Below, piece by piece: positions 26,773 through 38,675 of a stretch of 64,000 nt of DNA. The first letter of the stretch is position 1, and each line of letters starts with the position of its first letter. Below the pieces are notes generated by a model. That model was not told the origin of the DNA. It did not search any database and worked only from the letters and a program-made list of their open reading frames with translations. A program made the translations under genes and the position numbers. The DNA comes from Metopolophium dirhodum (Eukaryota > Arthropoda > Insecta > Hemiptera > Aphididae), in the NCBI RefSeq assembly GCF_019925205.1, contig NC_083562.1, positions 22,692,001 to 22,756,000 of the forward strand, in the 5' to 3' direction.

Positions 26773-29518
26773 GTAAGTATACTTACTTTATTGCAGTTAA
26801 AAAAGTGATTAACTCTAAAAGCTCTATAATATGTTTTGGAAATAAGCATGACATGTTGGATTCACTAAAATATTTATACTGTGCCCACAAATGGTAAATT
26901 ATACATATATATTTTTATTGATTACGCCACTTAATATACAAGATCATGGTATGTTTTAAACGAAGTGTTAGACATATTATTAGTGATCTAAAATCATACG
27001 TTGAACAGGCAATAAAAAACAAAAAACTAGCGTACAATATATAAAAAAGTATTACCTATTATAATATAATATGTTATGTAATATGTATATAATACGCTTG
27101 TCCTTCGATAAACAATTATTATTGTATTTAAGACTACTATACCATGAGTAAATGTGAATTCAGTAGGTACTTCAGTCAAGATAGCATTTTTTATTTGTAA
27201 GTTTATTATTTCCCATAAGTTTCTAACATATTTTGCAGTATATTATGCTTGGTGCATATTATTATAATAATATATTTATAGATGTAATATGCCTCCAAGC
27301 GTTGCAATTACCTACTTATCAAAACTATACTGGCGTGCAATGTGAACTAAATCTAACGAATTAAAATTAAATGTTTTTTGTTATAATGTATAAATCCACA
27401 ATAATTCACTACCTACTCAAAGTCAATCTACGGAGATTGTATGTACCTATATACTCTATAAATCATTTATAGACGAGCGTATTATATAAGCGATATATAA
27501 ACTAACTATTTTGATGAATTTTCTCGTGGACCTTTTAGATTTGGGATTTAGATTTTAAGTATTTTTTATAATAATATGGTCGTGTTAGTACCAGTTGTAG
27601 ATTGCTATTACGATAAGATTGCACACTAATATTTTAATATATTATCATCGCTACCCAATATATAGGTAAACTTGGATATGTTTCCACGTGCAGCCGTAGG
27701 TTATTATACTAGTATGGAACTATATCATAAGTGTATGTAAATTAAATTTAATCACCGAGCATACCACTGCTATGATCAGTTACGGTTGTATATAATTCCC
27801 GAAGGGGTTGGTTGGTCGAATTACTATATCCATATCTTTATTTTGATTTTTAACTATAACCGTTAGCTATTAATAAATTACCTAATATCATAATACATGT
27901 CTTGTTATTATTGTATTCAAATTTTATTATAGTTAACATTTAAATGATTATGGAATACATTATACCGTATTAATACTTGTAAAAATGTTATTACATTATA
28001 CAAATCTGCAGTTTTTATATAATTATATGCCTATAATCTACATAATACATTATACGTCATAAATAATAAACTATACGATATAATATAACAATATAATATG
28101 TTTCAATGAACACGATTATAGGAACATAAAACATTCTAAACATTTAGAAATTTCTCTGCGTCTTAACACCTATATGTTATATACAATATTGGCACATGAT
28201 GTATTAACACCAAAATTTCTCATATAAAATGTTACCTCTATAGTCTATAGTATATATATTAGTAACGAGTGCAAATTGTGTTACCTACATGCACGTGTAT
28301 TACCTCCGACAACCACGTGTTTGATACCTGTAAAAATATATTAAACAAGTGTACAAAATGATGAGGAAGAAGCATGGTGTAGAGCGAATTTCAATCCTTC
28401 GGTTCCAATATCCATAACTTGTAGTGAAAAATACAATATTATGAGTACCTATAGTTTTTATAGTTATAGTATGAGTATTATTAAGCACATTTTAAATAAT
28501 CGCGACGGTTTAAAGTATGATGTTACGTAATATTGTGACGTGCACAGGAGTTTTTTTTTTCTCAACTACTACCTAGACGGCTAGACAATAATATTGTTAG
28601 TAATAAACGCGTGCGTGTATAGTACATATAGGTATCAACATTATTAATCGGCGACAAAAAAACTATTTCGATAACAATGTAATATTATTATTATCATGCG
28701 TATAGAAACCGGCAGATTAAACGTATATTGCTGACGGTTAACTGCAATCTTATATTATACGCAAATGACGGACGACTCGAATCCGTTAACAAGACGTACA
28801 CATATTATATATTATACATACAACCTCCGGAGACAACCTATTCATCGATTACGTTGTCCGCGTCCGTCAGCCATCAATAGATGGAATTCATTATAGTACC
28901 GGTATTTGAGTATCGTGTGCGTCTGCTTGGCGAATAGTAATTATATTATATTTATACATATATATACACAAACGTATCTTAGATAATATGTATATATTTG
29001 TTTTATGTATTATATGTAATAGATTTTTCCACTATAAATATCGCGCATGGAGATGTGACGAGGTGCTGTCGTGGTGGGAATAGAGTAATAATCCCATTGT
29101 AAGTTTGTTTCCAGGTGAAGCGATAGTATTTTTCACTTTGTTCTTGTACTTTATAAGCTTAAGCTGATAATGTCGAAAAACTATTTTAAATAAATTAAAT
29201 CGCAATACATCCCTCTCCTATTTACACCAACCCAAAATTGTCTATCTGTCATAATATGACTAAATTAATAACTCCCCGACCACAACAGATTAATTAAACA
29301 CTAAACCAATTTCTATTGTACATATTTTGTACTGCAGGTTGTTATAACGCATTTCAGATAACCGAGTATCTTTTATTTGAAAGTCCTTTACCATTTGTCT
29401 GCAGATCAAAAACATGATTTTTGCATAGACATTGCTGCGGTTTACGGCGGCGAACCACAATATATTTTGTTGTATGATTCTCTAGTAGATTCCTTTGGTA
29501 ATTTTAATAATTAAACTA

Positions 29519-29590
29519 TGATTCTTGAAGCCGATGGCTCTAGTCGCCGAGGCAGTTAATATTAATAAAAAAAAAAAAATAATAATAATA
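29519..29590 (+). repeat. Possible SINE 3' tail fragment
   Basis: GCCGATGGCTCTAGTCGCCG followed by an A-rich tail aligns with the 3' end of the SINE at 34339-34604 (GCTAATGGCCTTAGTTGCCG, then an A tail). About 17 of 24 positions agree by eye. The 5' part is not recognisable, so this would be a truncated, older copy or a different family with a shared tail. Confidence 0.3.
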
Positions 29591-31656
29591 CAATATACGT
29601 GGGGCTGAGGTGCGTTCACGATAATGATGATGGAAGTTAAACGGCGTGGTTGCTATTTCCGCGATAAACTTGACCTTTTTCAGATGGTGTATTGACTACT
29701 GAGCGCGGGGAATCATATCATTACAATATATTTATATATAAGTACCTACCTAATATATTCGATCGATTTTACACAATATTATTATAATGGTGCTAATAGG
29801 CATACGTGAACGTGATGCCTATAGGTAAGGTACACTGCACGGGCAATGGACATAGCATAATAAATAATTATTGCATTGTACGTTTATTTAGATAGATACC
29901 ATCTATCACTATAGTTTATAATATAATATGATCACAACAGCGATTTATTGTTATCGTCGGACGTAAGCGATCTAACGAGGCAATTAGAGCCGGACACACG
30001 CGCGGGTTGTACATCCTATAAATGTAGGTACCATATACATATTGAGTAAACAATAAACATATATTATATGTGTATTATGTATATTGTATTTATATTACAA
30101 ATGCATCATCAGCACGGCACATAACTCAATACAAAACGTACGTACATCAATATTATTCTAATACGTGTTACGTACCTACGAGTACCTATATACTTTTTGT
30201 ATTGTCGTTTTCTCTATCTCCACATGATTGTACATTTGTATATTTTGTACCTAATGGCTAATAGTAATGATTTATATGTCATGGTGATCGCGAATACGAT
30301 TTTTCCTCTCTACGAAGTGACAACAATATGCGTGTATAATATAATATATGCGAATACAAATATGTATAATTTAATATTCAGTGTCGGTTAGTAACATAAC
30401 ACGAATTATACTCGATACATTTAACGTAATTGTACCTAATTTAATTATTTTCTATACAAAGTGACTTGTTTCTATAAAATGTATATCTGCTAAATGTTCT
30501 GCTTATCCATAAGAAGTAACTTTATAGTTTGGTTATAAAATAGCGCAAAATATATGGATTTTCGTGAATTGTAAATATTTTTCGAATCTCGTTTTTAGGT
30601 TGATCATGGGTTTTTTTTATGTGTACCTACCTTTATTATTTGTTTCTCTATTAGGTACCTAAGCAATTAAAAATGTTATTTATATCCAACTACCGAAAAG
30701 TGAGCGGATCCGTCTTAAAAAGTGTAATTTTTACTAAAAATTATATATTGTTTTAGGTACCTACTAATAAGATGTGTGACACTGTCACCTGCAAGTTTTA
30801 AACTCAACTCAAAAACCACATCTGCAGTAATTGTTATACAATTTATACACATTTGTAATTACAATTCCAAAATTGTACTATCAAAATTAAAAGATGATGA
30901 AATTGTTGTTATTTTGTACTATTTGAATAAAAAAACGTAAAAAAAGCTAAAGTAGCATGATGTACTATTATATTAGGTACATTCTCTAAATATGAAGAGA
31001 CAACAAGAAGGGTACTTTCAGGTTAATTACTTTGAGGGCATAACCAGAAGCATTTTTTAAATAATACCACATAAGAATAACTACGTTCGATGAATTAGTA
31101 GGTGAATTTATGTGTATATGTATGTAAAATGTATAATATACAAACCATATTTGTTTAGGATTTTGGTCTAAATATAAACGAACAGCGGTATACCAGTGGC
31201 GGATACAAAGGAGAGCGAAGGGGCGTTCTCCCCCCCCCCTTGTGCCGTATTTTTTATTATAATATTAGGCTAAAAAAAGATAATTTAATTTTTGAAAATT
31301 CGCCGTCGACCAAAAACGAGTATCTATAATAATAAGCGTCTTTACCTAATTTAAATGACCTTGATAATGACCCACGGCATTTAGATTAAATGATTAAAAT
31401 AAAATAATATGTAAGGACAATATCTAACACACAAAGAAGTAGAACACTTACGATTAAAAAAAAAAAACTTTTGTAACACACGCACACAATTTTGTGGACG
31501 CATTTTATTCCGTCGGTTTGGTCTATATTAATTTCTTATTTCACTTAAATCTAATTCCCTCTATACGAAACAAATAAATACTAAATGTGTTATTTAATGT
31601 TTGTGAATTGATGGTTTTAGTGTACGACAAATCACACATATTATATTGAAATCTGT

Positions 31657-31830
31657 CTACAGATTCGTCTTGGTCACCTCGGCGGGCGTCTGCTTCGTGT
31701 CCGCTTCGCCGTTTAAACGCGCTTCCATTGTAGTTCCGCTACCCGTAATGGGCTTGGCCACCTCGGCGGGCGACAGCGATGTGCCCACTTTGTCAATCGT
31801 TCTTCCGGTTTCCGGTTCAACATTATTATC
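31657..31830 (-). CDS. Terminal coding exon of an unidentified protein
   Basis: On the minus strand a good acceptor (TTATAGCAG) precedes 31830, and the exon then reads 57 codons to a TAG stop at 31659-31657, starting in phase 0. The protein end is polar and acidic/basic mixed, with an internal near-repeat: SPAEVAKPI and, 29 residues later, TPAEVTKTN just before the C-terminus. Codon composition is GC-rich (many GCC, AAG, ACG, GAG), unlike the AT-rich flanks, which supports real coding. The family is not recognised. The remaining exons must lie to the right (minus strand). Its phase (0) does not match the start phase of the kinase terminal exon at 62183-63542, so it is not a simple alternative end of that gene. 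The antisense plus-strand frame here is less convincing, because it lacks splice borders. Confidence 0.6.
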   Translation of the reverse strand, partial: DNNVEPETGRTIDKVGTSLSPAEVAKPITGSGTTMEARLNGEADTKQTPAEVTKTNL

Positions 31831-32891
31831 CTGCTATAACACTTCGATAATTTGGGCAGTGCCCTTACCGATAAAATAGTTACCTGCAGAGTGCACAGAT
31901 AAGAGTTGACCAAAATATTCACGGGCGACAAAAAGTTATTATTCTGTCGAGACAAATTCACGATAAACAATAGTCAATAAAAAATATCATTACCTAGTCA
32001 TTACTTTATAATTTATATTTGTATTCCCGTTGCCGTGTACCGACACAATCGTGTGCTAACCTAACCAGATACGCACACATAGTAAATTTATTTGGCGGTA
32101 TTTGTTTTTGGATAATTTTGTCAATAAAATTAAAGATATCTATAATTCTATTTCACTCAAATAAACAATACAGTTCCATATTATATTCTATAATATTCGT
32201 TAAAATCTATAAGATTCAATAGCAGACATCACTACTTTAATATATTATTTTGAGAATCACTTACTATTATATATCTTGCGGAACAACAGTCATGCTAATA
32301 TAATATATTAATGTATTTTAAAATTGTAATAACATAATAACTAAATATAAATTATTTTAAATTTTAATTATATTGAATGTACCTATTACATCTGCGGAAA
32401 AGCAATATAAATGTACGCGTGTGTCGTGGGTGTTGTCCTAATATATTACTCGGACAGTCGGACACGAGGTGATATATAGACGCATAAATATTAATTATAT
32501 AATTAAGAACAGGGCGTACTTATAGTAATAATTATAATAATAAAAATACGATGATAAGCGTGAGGTGGACGGAAGGGCAGTGGTGTGCGTTATCTTCGCG
32601 ACTGTGTGTGTGAACAATCAGTATAACTAAAAAACAAAATTTGAATAAATAGTTATCGTACCCATATAATAAAATCTAGGTACTTTCAGATTTACACAAA
32701 CAACCAAAATCTCGTTGCCATGTTCATGAATGTTTGAAAAATCTAAAATTCGTGTCTGCGTGTCACATAGTTACCACTTGTCATTTCTTGTGTTCATTAC
32801 GAATTATTTTTCGTTTATCCGTATAATCTTCTCCGTTAATATTATTCTGTCTATATAATATCCGATAAATATATCATACAGATGTGTATCT
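31831..32891. other. Non-coding block upstream of the repeat protein
   Basis: This block contains the 3' part of the intron before the 31657 exon and, on the plus strand, the presumed promoter and 5' UTR of the 32892 gene. A patch around 32405-32480 is CpG-richer. In-frame TAA lies about 48 bases before ATG 32892, and a possible acceptor (TCATACAG) ends at 32880, so a non-coding first exon is possible. Confidence 0.35.
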
Positions 32892-33449
32892 ATGCCTAAC
32901 ATTGCCGCGATGAGTGAAAATTCCTCAATCAAAGCAACAGAGATTGGGTGGCGATCAACGCCAAATCTGAAGTTCAACCTCACCAGTGACTTACCAGGAC
33001 CGGAATCGTCTAAAAATTGTGATTTCAAGAGTTTGCTGGACGGCAGGCTCTGGGTGTCCACGCCGAATATCCCCGTCTGTCGATATTTAGCTGGCGAGGC
33101 AGCTGCAGAGATTGGGTGGCGATCAACGCCAAATCTGAAGTTTAACCTCACCAGCGACTTAAACAGACCGGAATCGTCTAAAAATTTTGATTTCAAGAGT
33201 TTGCTGGACGGCAGGCTCTGTGTTTCAACGCCGAATATCCCCGTACGTCCGTATTTAGCTGGCGAGACAGCTGTCGAGATTGGGTGGCGATCAACGCCAA
33301 ACCTAAAGTTTTCGCAGGTCACCAGCGACGTACGGAGACCGGAAAGTCCGAGACACAGACGTCCACGTCGTTCATTTTGGCAACAGACGAAGAAGTTTGT
33401 CAGGCGGTTATTTTGTTGCTGTGGTTCTATTGACATGATAGACCAGTAA
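32892..33449 (+). CDS. Hypothetical 185-aa protein with 56-residue tandem repeats and a basic Cys-rich tail
   Basis: A complete ORF runs from ATG (context TATCTATGC) to TAA at 33447-33449. After 16 residues come repeat units at residues 17-72 and 73-128 and a third, truncated unit at 129-147. Each full unit carries WRSTPNLKF and, 35 residues later, VSTPNIPV, giving regularly spaced S-T-P-N motifs of the kind proline-directed kinases can use. The tail (about 148-185) is Arg/Lys-rich, then KKFVRRLFCCCG, which would suit palmitoylation and membrane attachment. No signal peptide or membrane span is seen. Differences between units include five silent ones, fitting coding constraint on this strand, but the opposite strand is also open for 217 codons (32804-33457). 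An AATAAA signal lies at 33844-33849. The family is not recognised; it may be an aphid-restricted gene. The codons just before ATG still resemble the repeat (VS-M-PNI), so the gene may have lost 5' units. Confidence 0.6.
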   Translation: MPNIAAMSENSSIKATEIGWRSTPNLKFNLTSDLPGPESSKNCDFKSLLDGRLWVSTPNIPVCRYLAGEAAAEIGWRSTPNLKFNLTSDLNRPESSKNFDFKSLLDGRLCVSTPNIPVRPYLAGETAVEIGWRSTPNLKFSQVTSDVRRPESPRHRRPRRSFWQQTKKFVRRLFCCCGSIDMIDQ

Positions 33450-34338
33450 CGTCTCATATTATAGAGTTTAAAAGGTTCTTAGACGTTCCCTCCCCTCCCA
33501 CCTTTTTTTCACTTCCATGTTCGCTGGTACTATTGTCTCCGTCCAGGATTCTGAAACCGTTTATCGTGTCCTCCATTGTCGTTTGTAACCAGTAAGTATA
33601 TGTTTACCTCAACCTTAACCTAACGTATTTCATGCACTGTATATCTGTACCATCGTCGACTCTTCGCCACTTGTTGTGTGCCGTTTTGCGGTCGTAAGTC
33701 TTATAGCTGTTTCCGCTAGCTCATTTTTCCCCTTCAACAATATTAGGTAAAGTTAGTGTGGTCTAGTTGTAAATATTTGTAACCTCTAACTAATGGCAAT
33801 GCTTATGTAAAATTTTTATAAACTGTATTATTGTACCTATAAATAATAAATTATAAATGATGCTGTAAATTACATGAATAAACGTTTTTGTTATAATATG
33901 TTATATATTTGGTTTTTATTTGATAATATTGATTAATAAATGTGTCGACGTGTTTGTGTAAAATTTATTTATGTAGCTTGCGGAAATTGTGTGTACCTAT
34001 ATAATAGTTCTAGTATTTATATAAAACTGAACCTAACAACTATAACACACAGTCATATTGTTATTTGTTATTAATTATACATTTATAACGAACGATTCAT
34101 GAGACTTTTAAGAATCTAACTTTTAACTTTTAAGATTGTTTAAGAATTTTGATTAGATTTCAAACCATGTCGACGTGTTGTGTACCTATATTATATTATC
34201 ATAACGGCTTGACACGCAATAAATAGCCAATTTTGGTACGAAAAGAACGATCGAGTAAACTAATAAACGTTAAAATTGTAATGATACATTTTTAGTGATT
34301 AAACTAAATGTAATTTAATTAACTTCATAAAAAAATAA
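33450..34338. other. 3' UTR of the repeat protein and AT-rich spacer
   Basis: About 400 bases after the stop, AATAAA occurs at 33844-33849 in a TAAATAATAAATT context, with GAATAAA again near 33876. These are the likely polyadenylation signals. The remainder is plain AT-rich sequence. Confidence 0.4.
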
Positions 34339-34604
34339 AGGGGGACGGAGTGGCCGACCCGGGTTCGATCCTCAGTCATGGGCGGCATTTTTCTTCGGAC
34401 AAGTCACGGTGTCCGGAGAACAAGTGCCGCCATCCCCCACCCGTGCATGACAGATACCTACGGGTGCCCAAATCAAAAATTCTGCCAAAACTAACACACA
34501 CGTGTTCCTCCCCCAACCGACATAAAAACCTACAAAACAAAAATAGCTAATGGCCTTAGTTGCCGGACTCAAGATCAATTAAAAAAAAAAAAATAAATAA
34601 ACTA
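34339..34604 (+). repeat. tRNA-derived SINE
   Basis: The head GGACGGAGTGGCCGA resembles the 5' end and A-box region of tRNA-Ser/Leu. Just behind it stands GGTTCGATCC, a perfect RNA polymerase III B box (GGTTCRANNCC). The normal A-to-B spacing is shortened, so this copy or family has lost part of the D/anticodon region. A unique body of about 210 bases follows, ending in an A-rich tail (34580-34604). No protein is encoded; the two open frames across it are chance. A-rich DNA on both sides may hide the target duplication. Confidence 0.75.
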
Positions 34605-37600
34605 CCATACTATTATAGTATTGACAGTATTGTAACATAAATGCTATTAAGTTTTTCAAAAAGTTACAGGTCGTTTAAAAATATTGAAATAGTTGTTATC
34701 TTTAAACAATATATTGAGTGTTATATTTGGAATAATGTAAAAATGCACTTACTTGCTCAGCGAAATATTTTCATCTTTTCATTTTAAAATTGGTATTTTT
34801 ATTCTAAAACCCAAATTCAGCGAGTTCTACTCAAACTGCGTAAACTGATGAGAGAGAGAAAACAAACTGTGCGCTGACATCCTCTTGGAAAATGTATTAT
34901 ATATGTTGAAAATGTTTACGTTTGGTTAAAATTTGGTTGTACTTGCTCTCAAAATAATAAAATCCTCTCTTAGTATATCAATTGATCATATTTATCTATA
35001 TTAAAAAAGTCAATACCTAACTATAACGATTCGGCCGTAAAACATCAATTAAATGGGTAAAAAGCAGTATAAAATAATGCTTATATAAAAAATAAGAAAA
35101 TCCAATTTTCTGGGTAAACCAGTGACGTACAAATCCTTGCAAATACCGTGCTAAATATTGGCGTAGATAAATTTGGAAAATTAGAAATGGGTTGGGCTGG
35201 GGAAATCTACGTATTTATGCCAATATCATCAAAACAATAACAATGATAATATTCTGTTATGATATTGATTTTTGATATGCCTTATTGACTTAGCTTGTTT
35301 ACAATTTACTTTTTGATGACGGAAATAAATGAATAATGAATTACATTTTTTATAAATCTTTCATAAAATTCCTCATAATCAATAGTCAATTTTATTCAAA
35401 CGCCTACCGTGTCTATACGTGTTCTTGAAATGTCAACTGTTTGCCATATTTTATTGAATAGTTAATTTTCTTGATTAATACAAGTACCAATAGATTTAAA
35501 TCATTTTTATATCACAATTCACAAGGCTTGATGGGTGGGAAAATAACAAGAAAATATATTATGATGTTTGAATAGTCAACGTTTTATAATAATATCGTAG
35601 TTATAACTGTTATAAATAGGTTCGCCTCCATGCAGTGATGCCAACTGGAAAAAAAGGTATGACGATGATAGTTACAGTACACTTTCGTTTAATCATGACC
35701 ATGAAGATTAGAGATATCTCTAATCTTCTGTCTTCATGATTACGACTTAATTGGGGAAAAAATGTAGGTTCTTATTTTAAATATTTTATGGAACTTAACA
35801 TAATACATTAGAATATAGAATATATTTATATTATACATAGAGCGTTTTAAAAGTTAGAAACAATCAATTTAAAAATCATCATTAAATATACTTACCTATA
35901 GTATTCAATAAAAAATGTTAACATATCAATGTGCTAATATTGCTTGCTAAGTGTTTGCCAAATCAAATTTTGATTATTTTAGTGTCGGGGGACGGGGCCC
36001 GTACGTTCTGAATACGACCAAAGATTATTATTTCACTTAAATACTAATAATACTATATAATAGTTGGTATATACGTTTTGAGAATTATATAACTGCATTT
36101 CTGCAATTGATTTTACATTATGATAATATGGTACAGGAATAATAGTTAATACCGAATACCGTTGAATAATTTATATAATAGAATAGGTAAAATAATAAAT
36201 ATTTATGAGTTAGGTACCTAATTATTTAGTATTTATCTTTCTTAAACAACAATAAGTTGCATTCTAATTAAATAAGTTGTACACACTTCAAAGTTGAGTT
36301 CAAACATAGTTTTTAATATCTAACAAATGTTATAATAAATCCACGGTAAATACCTATGTGTTATAATATATTATAATGTGTTATGTGTTTTTTTTCTTTT
36401 AGAGCTTTAGTGGAACAGCTAATATAACGGTGAGAACCAATAATAGTTTAACTGTATATAAATATCATATTTTATAGTAATTAAAAGATACAATTTTTCA
36501 ATTTAAGATTTTAATGAAAAATACTGAATAGGTACTAACTAAATGGATACCAGTAATATACCTATTATATTGCTGCAGGTTGTCTGTGTAGTAGGTACTA
36601 CGTTTGAATTAATAATATACCGTAAGAAACGAAGAGTAAGTAGTTATAATAAATAATATTATAATATATTATTATACTCCCGTTTTATGATCGTTTATAA
36701 CGCGGGCTGCAGTATATATATATATGACTATACATTTTATATGTGATGTGCTCATTGTTGCGTAGGAAAAACTGACTTTAAATCGAATTGAACATATTAT
36801 ACATTTTTTCACACACTACACACAAACATAAATCATCGGACGAATTTGAATGAGCGCTTGTTAATTAAAAAAAAAGAAAGTGTAAATTAAAATACAAATA
36901 GTCGATACCTACCTACCTATAGAATATTCAGTATAATATATATAATATTATATTGAGTAGTGTGGGACGAACTTGACCACAGAACACAGAATACAAAATA
37001 TATACCTTTATAATAAATATATTATATCTGTCTGTACTCAATATGTATAATATTATACGTACAACAGCTAATATGTATAAATCATTGACATTTTAATCGA
37101 ATTTGTATAACAGTGCAAAGTGCGAAGATAATTTGCTCGTGTGTCTTTTTCCACGGTTACCTGCATATTATGCGACGTGGTTACGATCTAAAAATGACTA
37201 CATAATAATAATGCACATTCAACTTAAAATCGTGATAACGCCTTCGAAATTTAACTAAATCGTACAATAGTGGGCGTTTAGGTTTCGATTATTTTATGGA
37301 AAACGTTTTTATCCTAATCAATCTATTATAATAAAATATACTTACACTACACCGTGGCATATAATTAAATGGTATTGTTATTTTTATTACTAACGAAACA
37401 AAATACAAACAAATTATATTCCGAAGATAATTAATATTGAATAGCTGCAGCTGATATCCAACAACGGAATAATAATAATTATAATATGTAAGATTGTTGT
37501 CGCAGTTGGTTTTTAAATCATGTAGGTACGTAAAAAGAGAAAATATTGGAAAAGTAGGTACACGTTTTTACGTGGGCAATCAATTATTGAGAGATAATAG

Positions 37601-38311
37601 ATGGTAGATAATTAAAATATTAACCTTTGACAGGTAGTTCAATGATTTTAGAAAATACATTTTAATAAGTTTTATATGTTACAAGCCTACAAAATAAACG
37701 TTGAGCCGATTTTTTTTATTAAATAGATAGTATATAGGTACTATCCGAATCATCATACATTTTCGCACCTATCATACTTTTGAACTTTAAAACTAGTAAT
37801 AATGGTATTATGTTGATGTATCCTTCAATATAGAGGACATGTCATGTTTTTGAAACGCAGACACAATTTTTGAAACCACGCGTGGGTATTTTTACAATTA
37901 TTATGCATTTGCGCTGTCAACAATTTGTGTTCTGTCATTCTGTAACGTACCTATATATTATAACTATTGACTACGCGTGGCGCGTGTTTGCAGTAGTTGG
38001 AGTTAATTAGATTTTATAATTTATTTTATAATGATACAAATACACACCCAACGGATGATATAATCACAATATTAATAAACTGCTTTAAGAAACGGTTTAA
38101 TATTATATATCGAGCGTACCATATATACGTAGGTACATGCATGTAAATATATCATGTTATAGTAGATAAAAAAAAATTGTAGGAATACGGGGCAAAATAG
38201 TATACCTAATGCATGGGGGTCAATGCGTATTTTCAAGATTTCGAAAACACCGATCGCTTATGGCCTTACTATAAGTATTATGCATATTGCATGTATAGTA
38301 TATTATATTAA
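34605..38311. other. AT-rich block with a perfect palindrome
   Basis: No gene is supported. The clearest structure is a 24-bp perfect palindrome (AAGATTAGAGAT and its complement, 35704-35727) inside a longer imperfect hairpin of about 50 bases. Flanking words (CAGTACACTTTCGTTTAATC; GACTTAATTGGGG) recall pogo/Tigger-type transposon ends. A short TA run lies at 36714-36724. Confidence 0.4.
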
Positions 38312-38675
38312 TCTATACTATATAAGTCTGCTGCACAAAATAGTACTGGTAGGACGACCCCTCTTTCCCGCACAACAATTTGACTGAAACCGTTGTCTCT
38401 TTTCGACATCAAGTGCATGTGCACGACTCAGCAGTGCAGTCAACTGTGTTTTTAATTATTTACATTTTATCACCCAAAGGAAGATCGGGCTGCTTGAATA
38501 AGTACAATGTGCATGTATTTGTGCATCGTACGTCAGTCTAATAATAATACTATAGTTTTTTGTTGTTTGTAAGCTCCTTGACATCGTTCGGAGGTACATA
38601 ATATGAGGTGCGTTTCTATATAGAAGTTTGAAAAAATTAATCTTTTGCACGGGCTACGCCGGGCGGGACAGCTAG
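38312..38675 (+). mobile_element. Short non-autonomous Helitron
   Basis: It begins TCTATACTATATAAG at 38312 and ends CTAG at 38672-38675, preceded within 30 bases by a short GC-rich hairpin (CGG-GCTACG-CCG). The base before TC is A and the base after CTAG is T, exactly the A/T host site Helitrons use, with no target duplication. The 364-base interior holds no Rep/helicase, so it depends on an autonomous relative. Both termini and the insertion site follow the established Helitron rules. Confidence 0.8.

Larger units (their letters stand above)
22781..31656. other. AT-rich intergenic block
   Basis: No gene is supported. A CA run lies near 23015-23030. A possible short plus-strand exon lies at 26711-26772. 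Bases 24300-24560 form a less AT-rich patch of unknown nature containing a small TCATGG/CCATGA hairpin. A SINE-like tail lies at 29519-29590. Near 31195-31245 a GTGGCGGATAC…CCCCCCCC stretch resembles the degraded ends of transposons common in aphids. Confidence 0.45.

Noticed and set aside
34350..34578. Open frames of 66 and 68 codons
   Set aside because: They lie wholly inside the tRNA-derived SINE.
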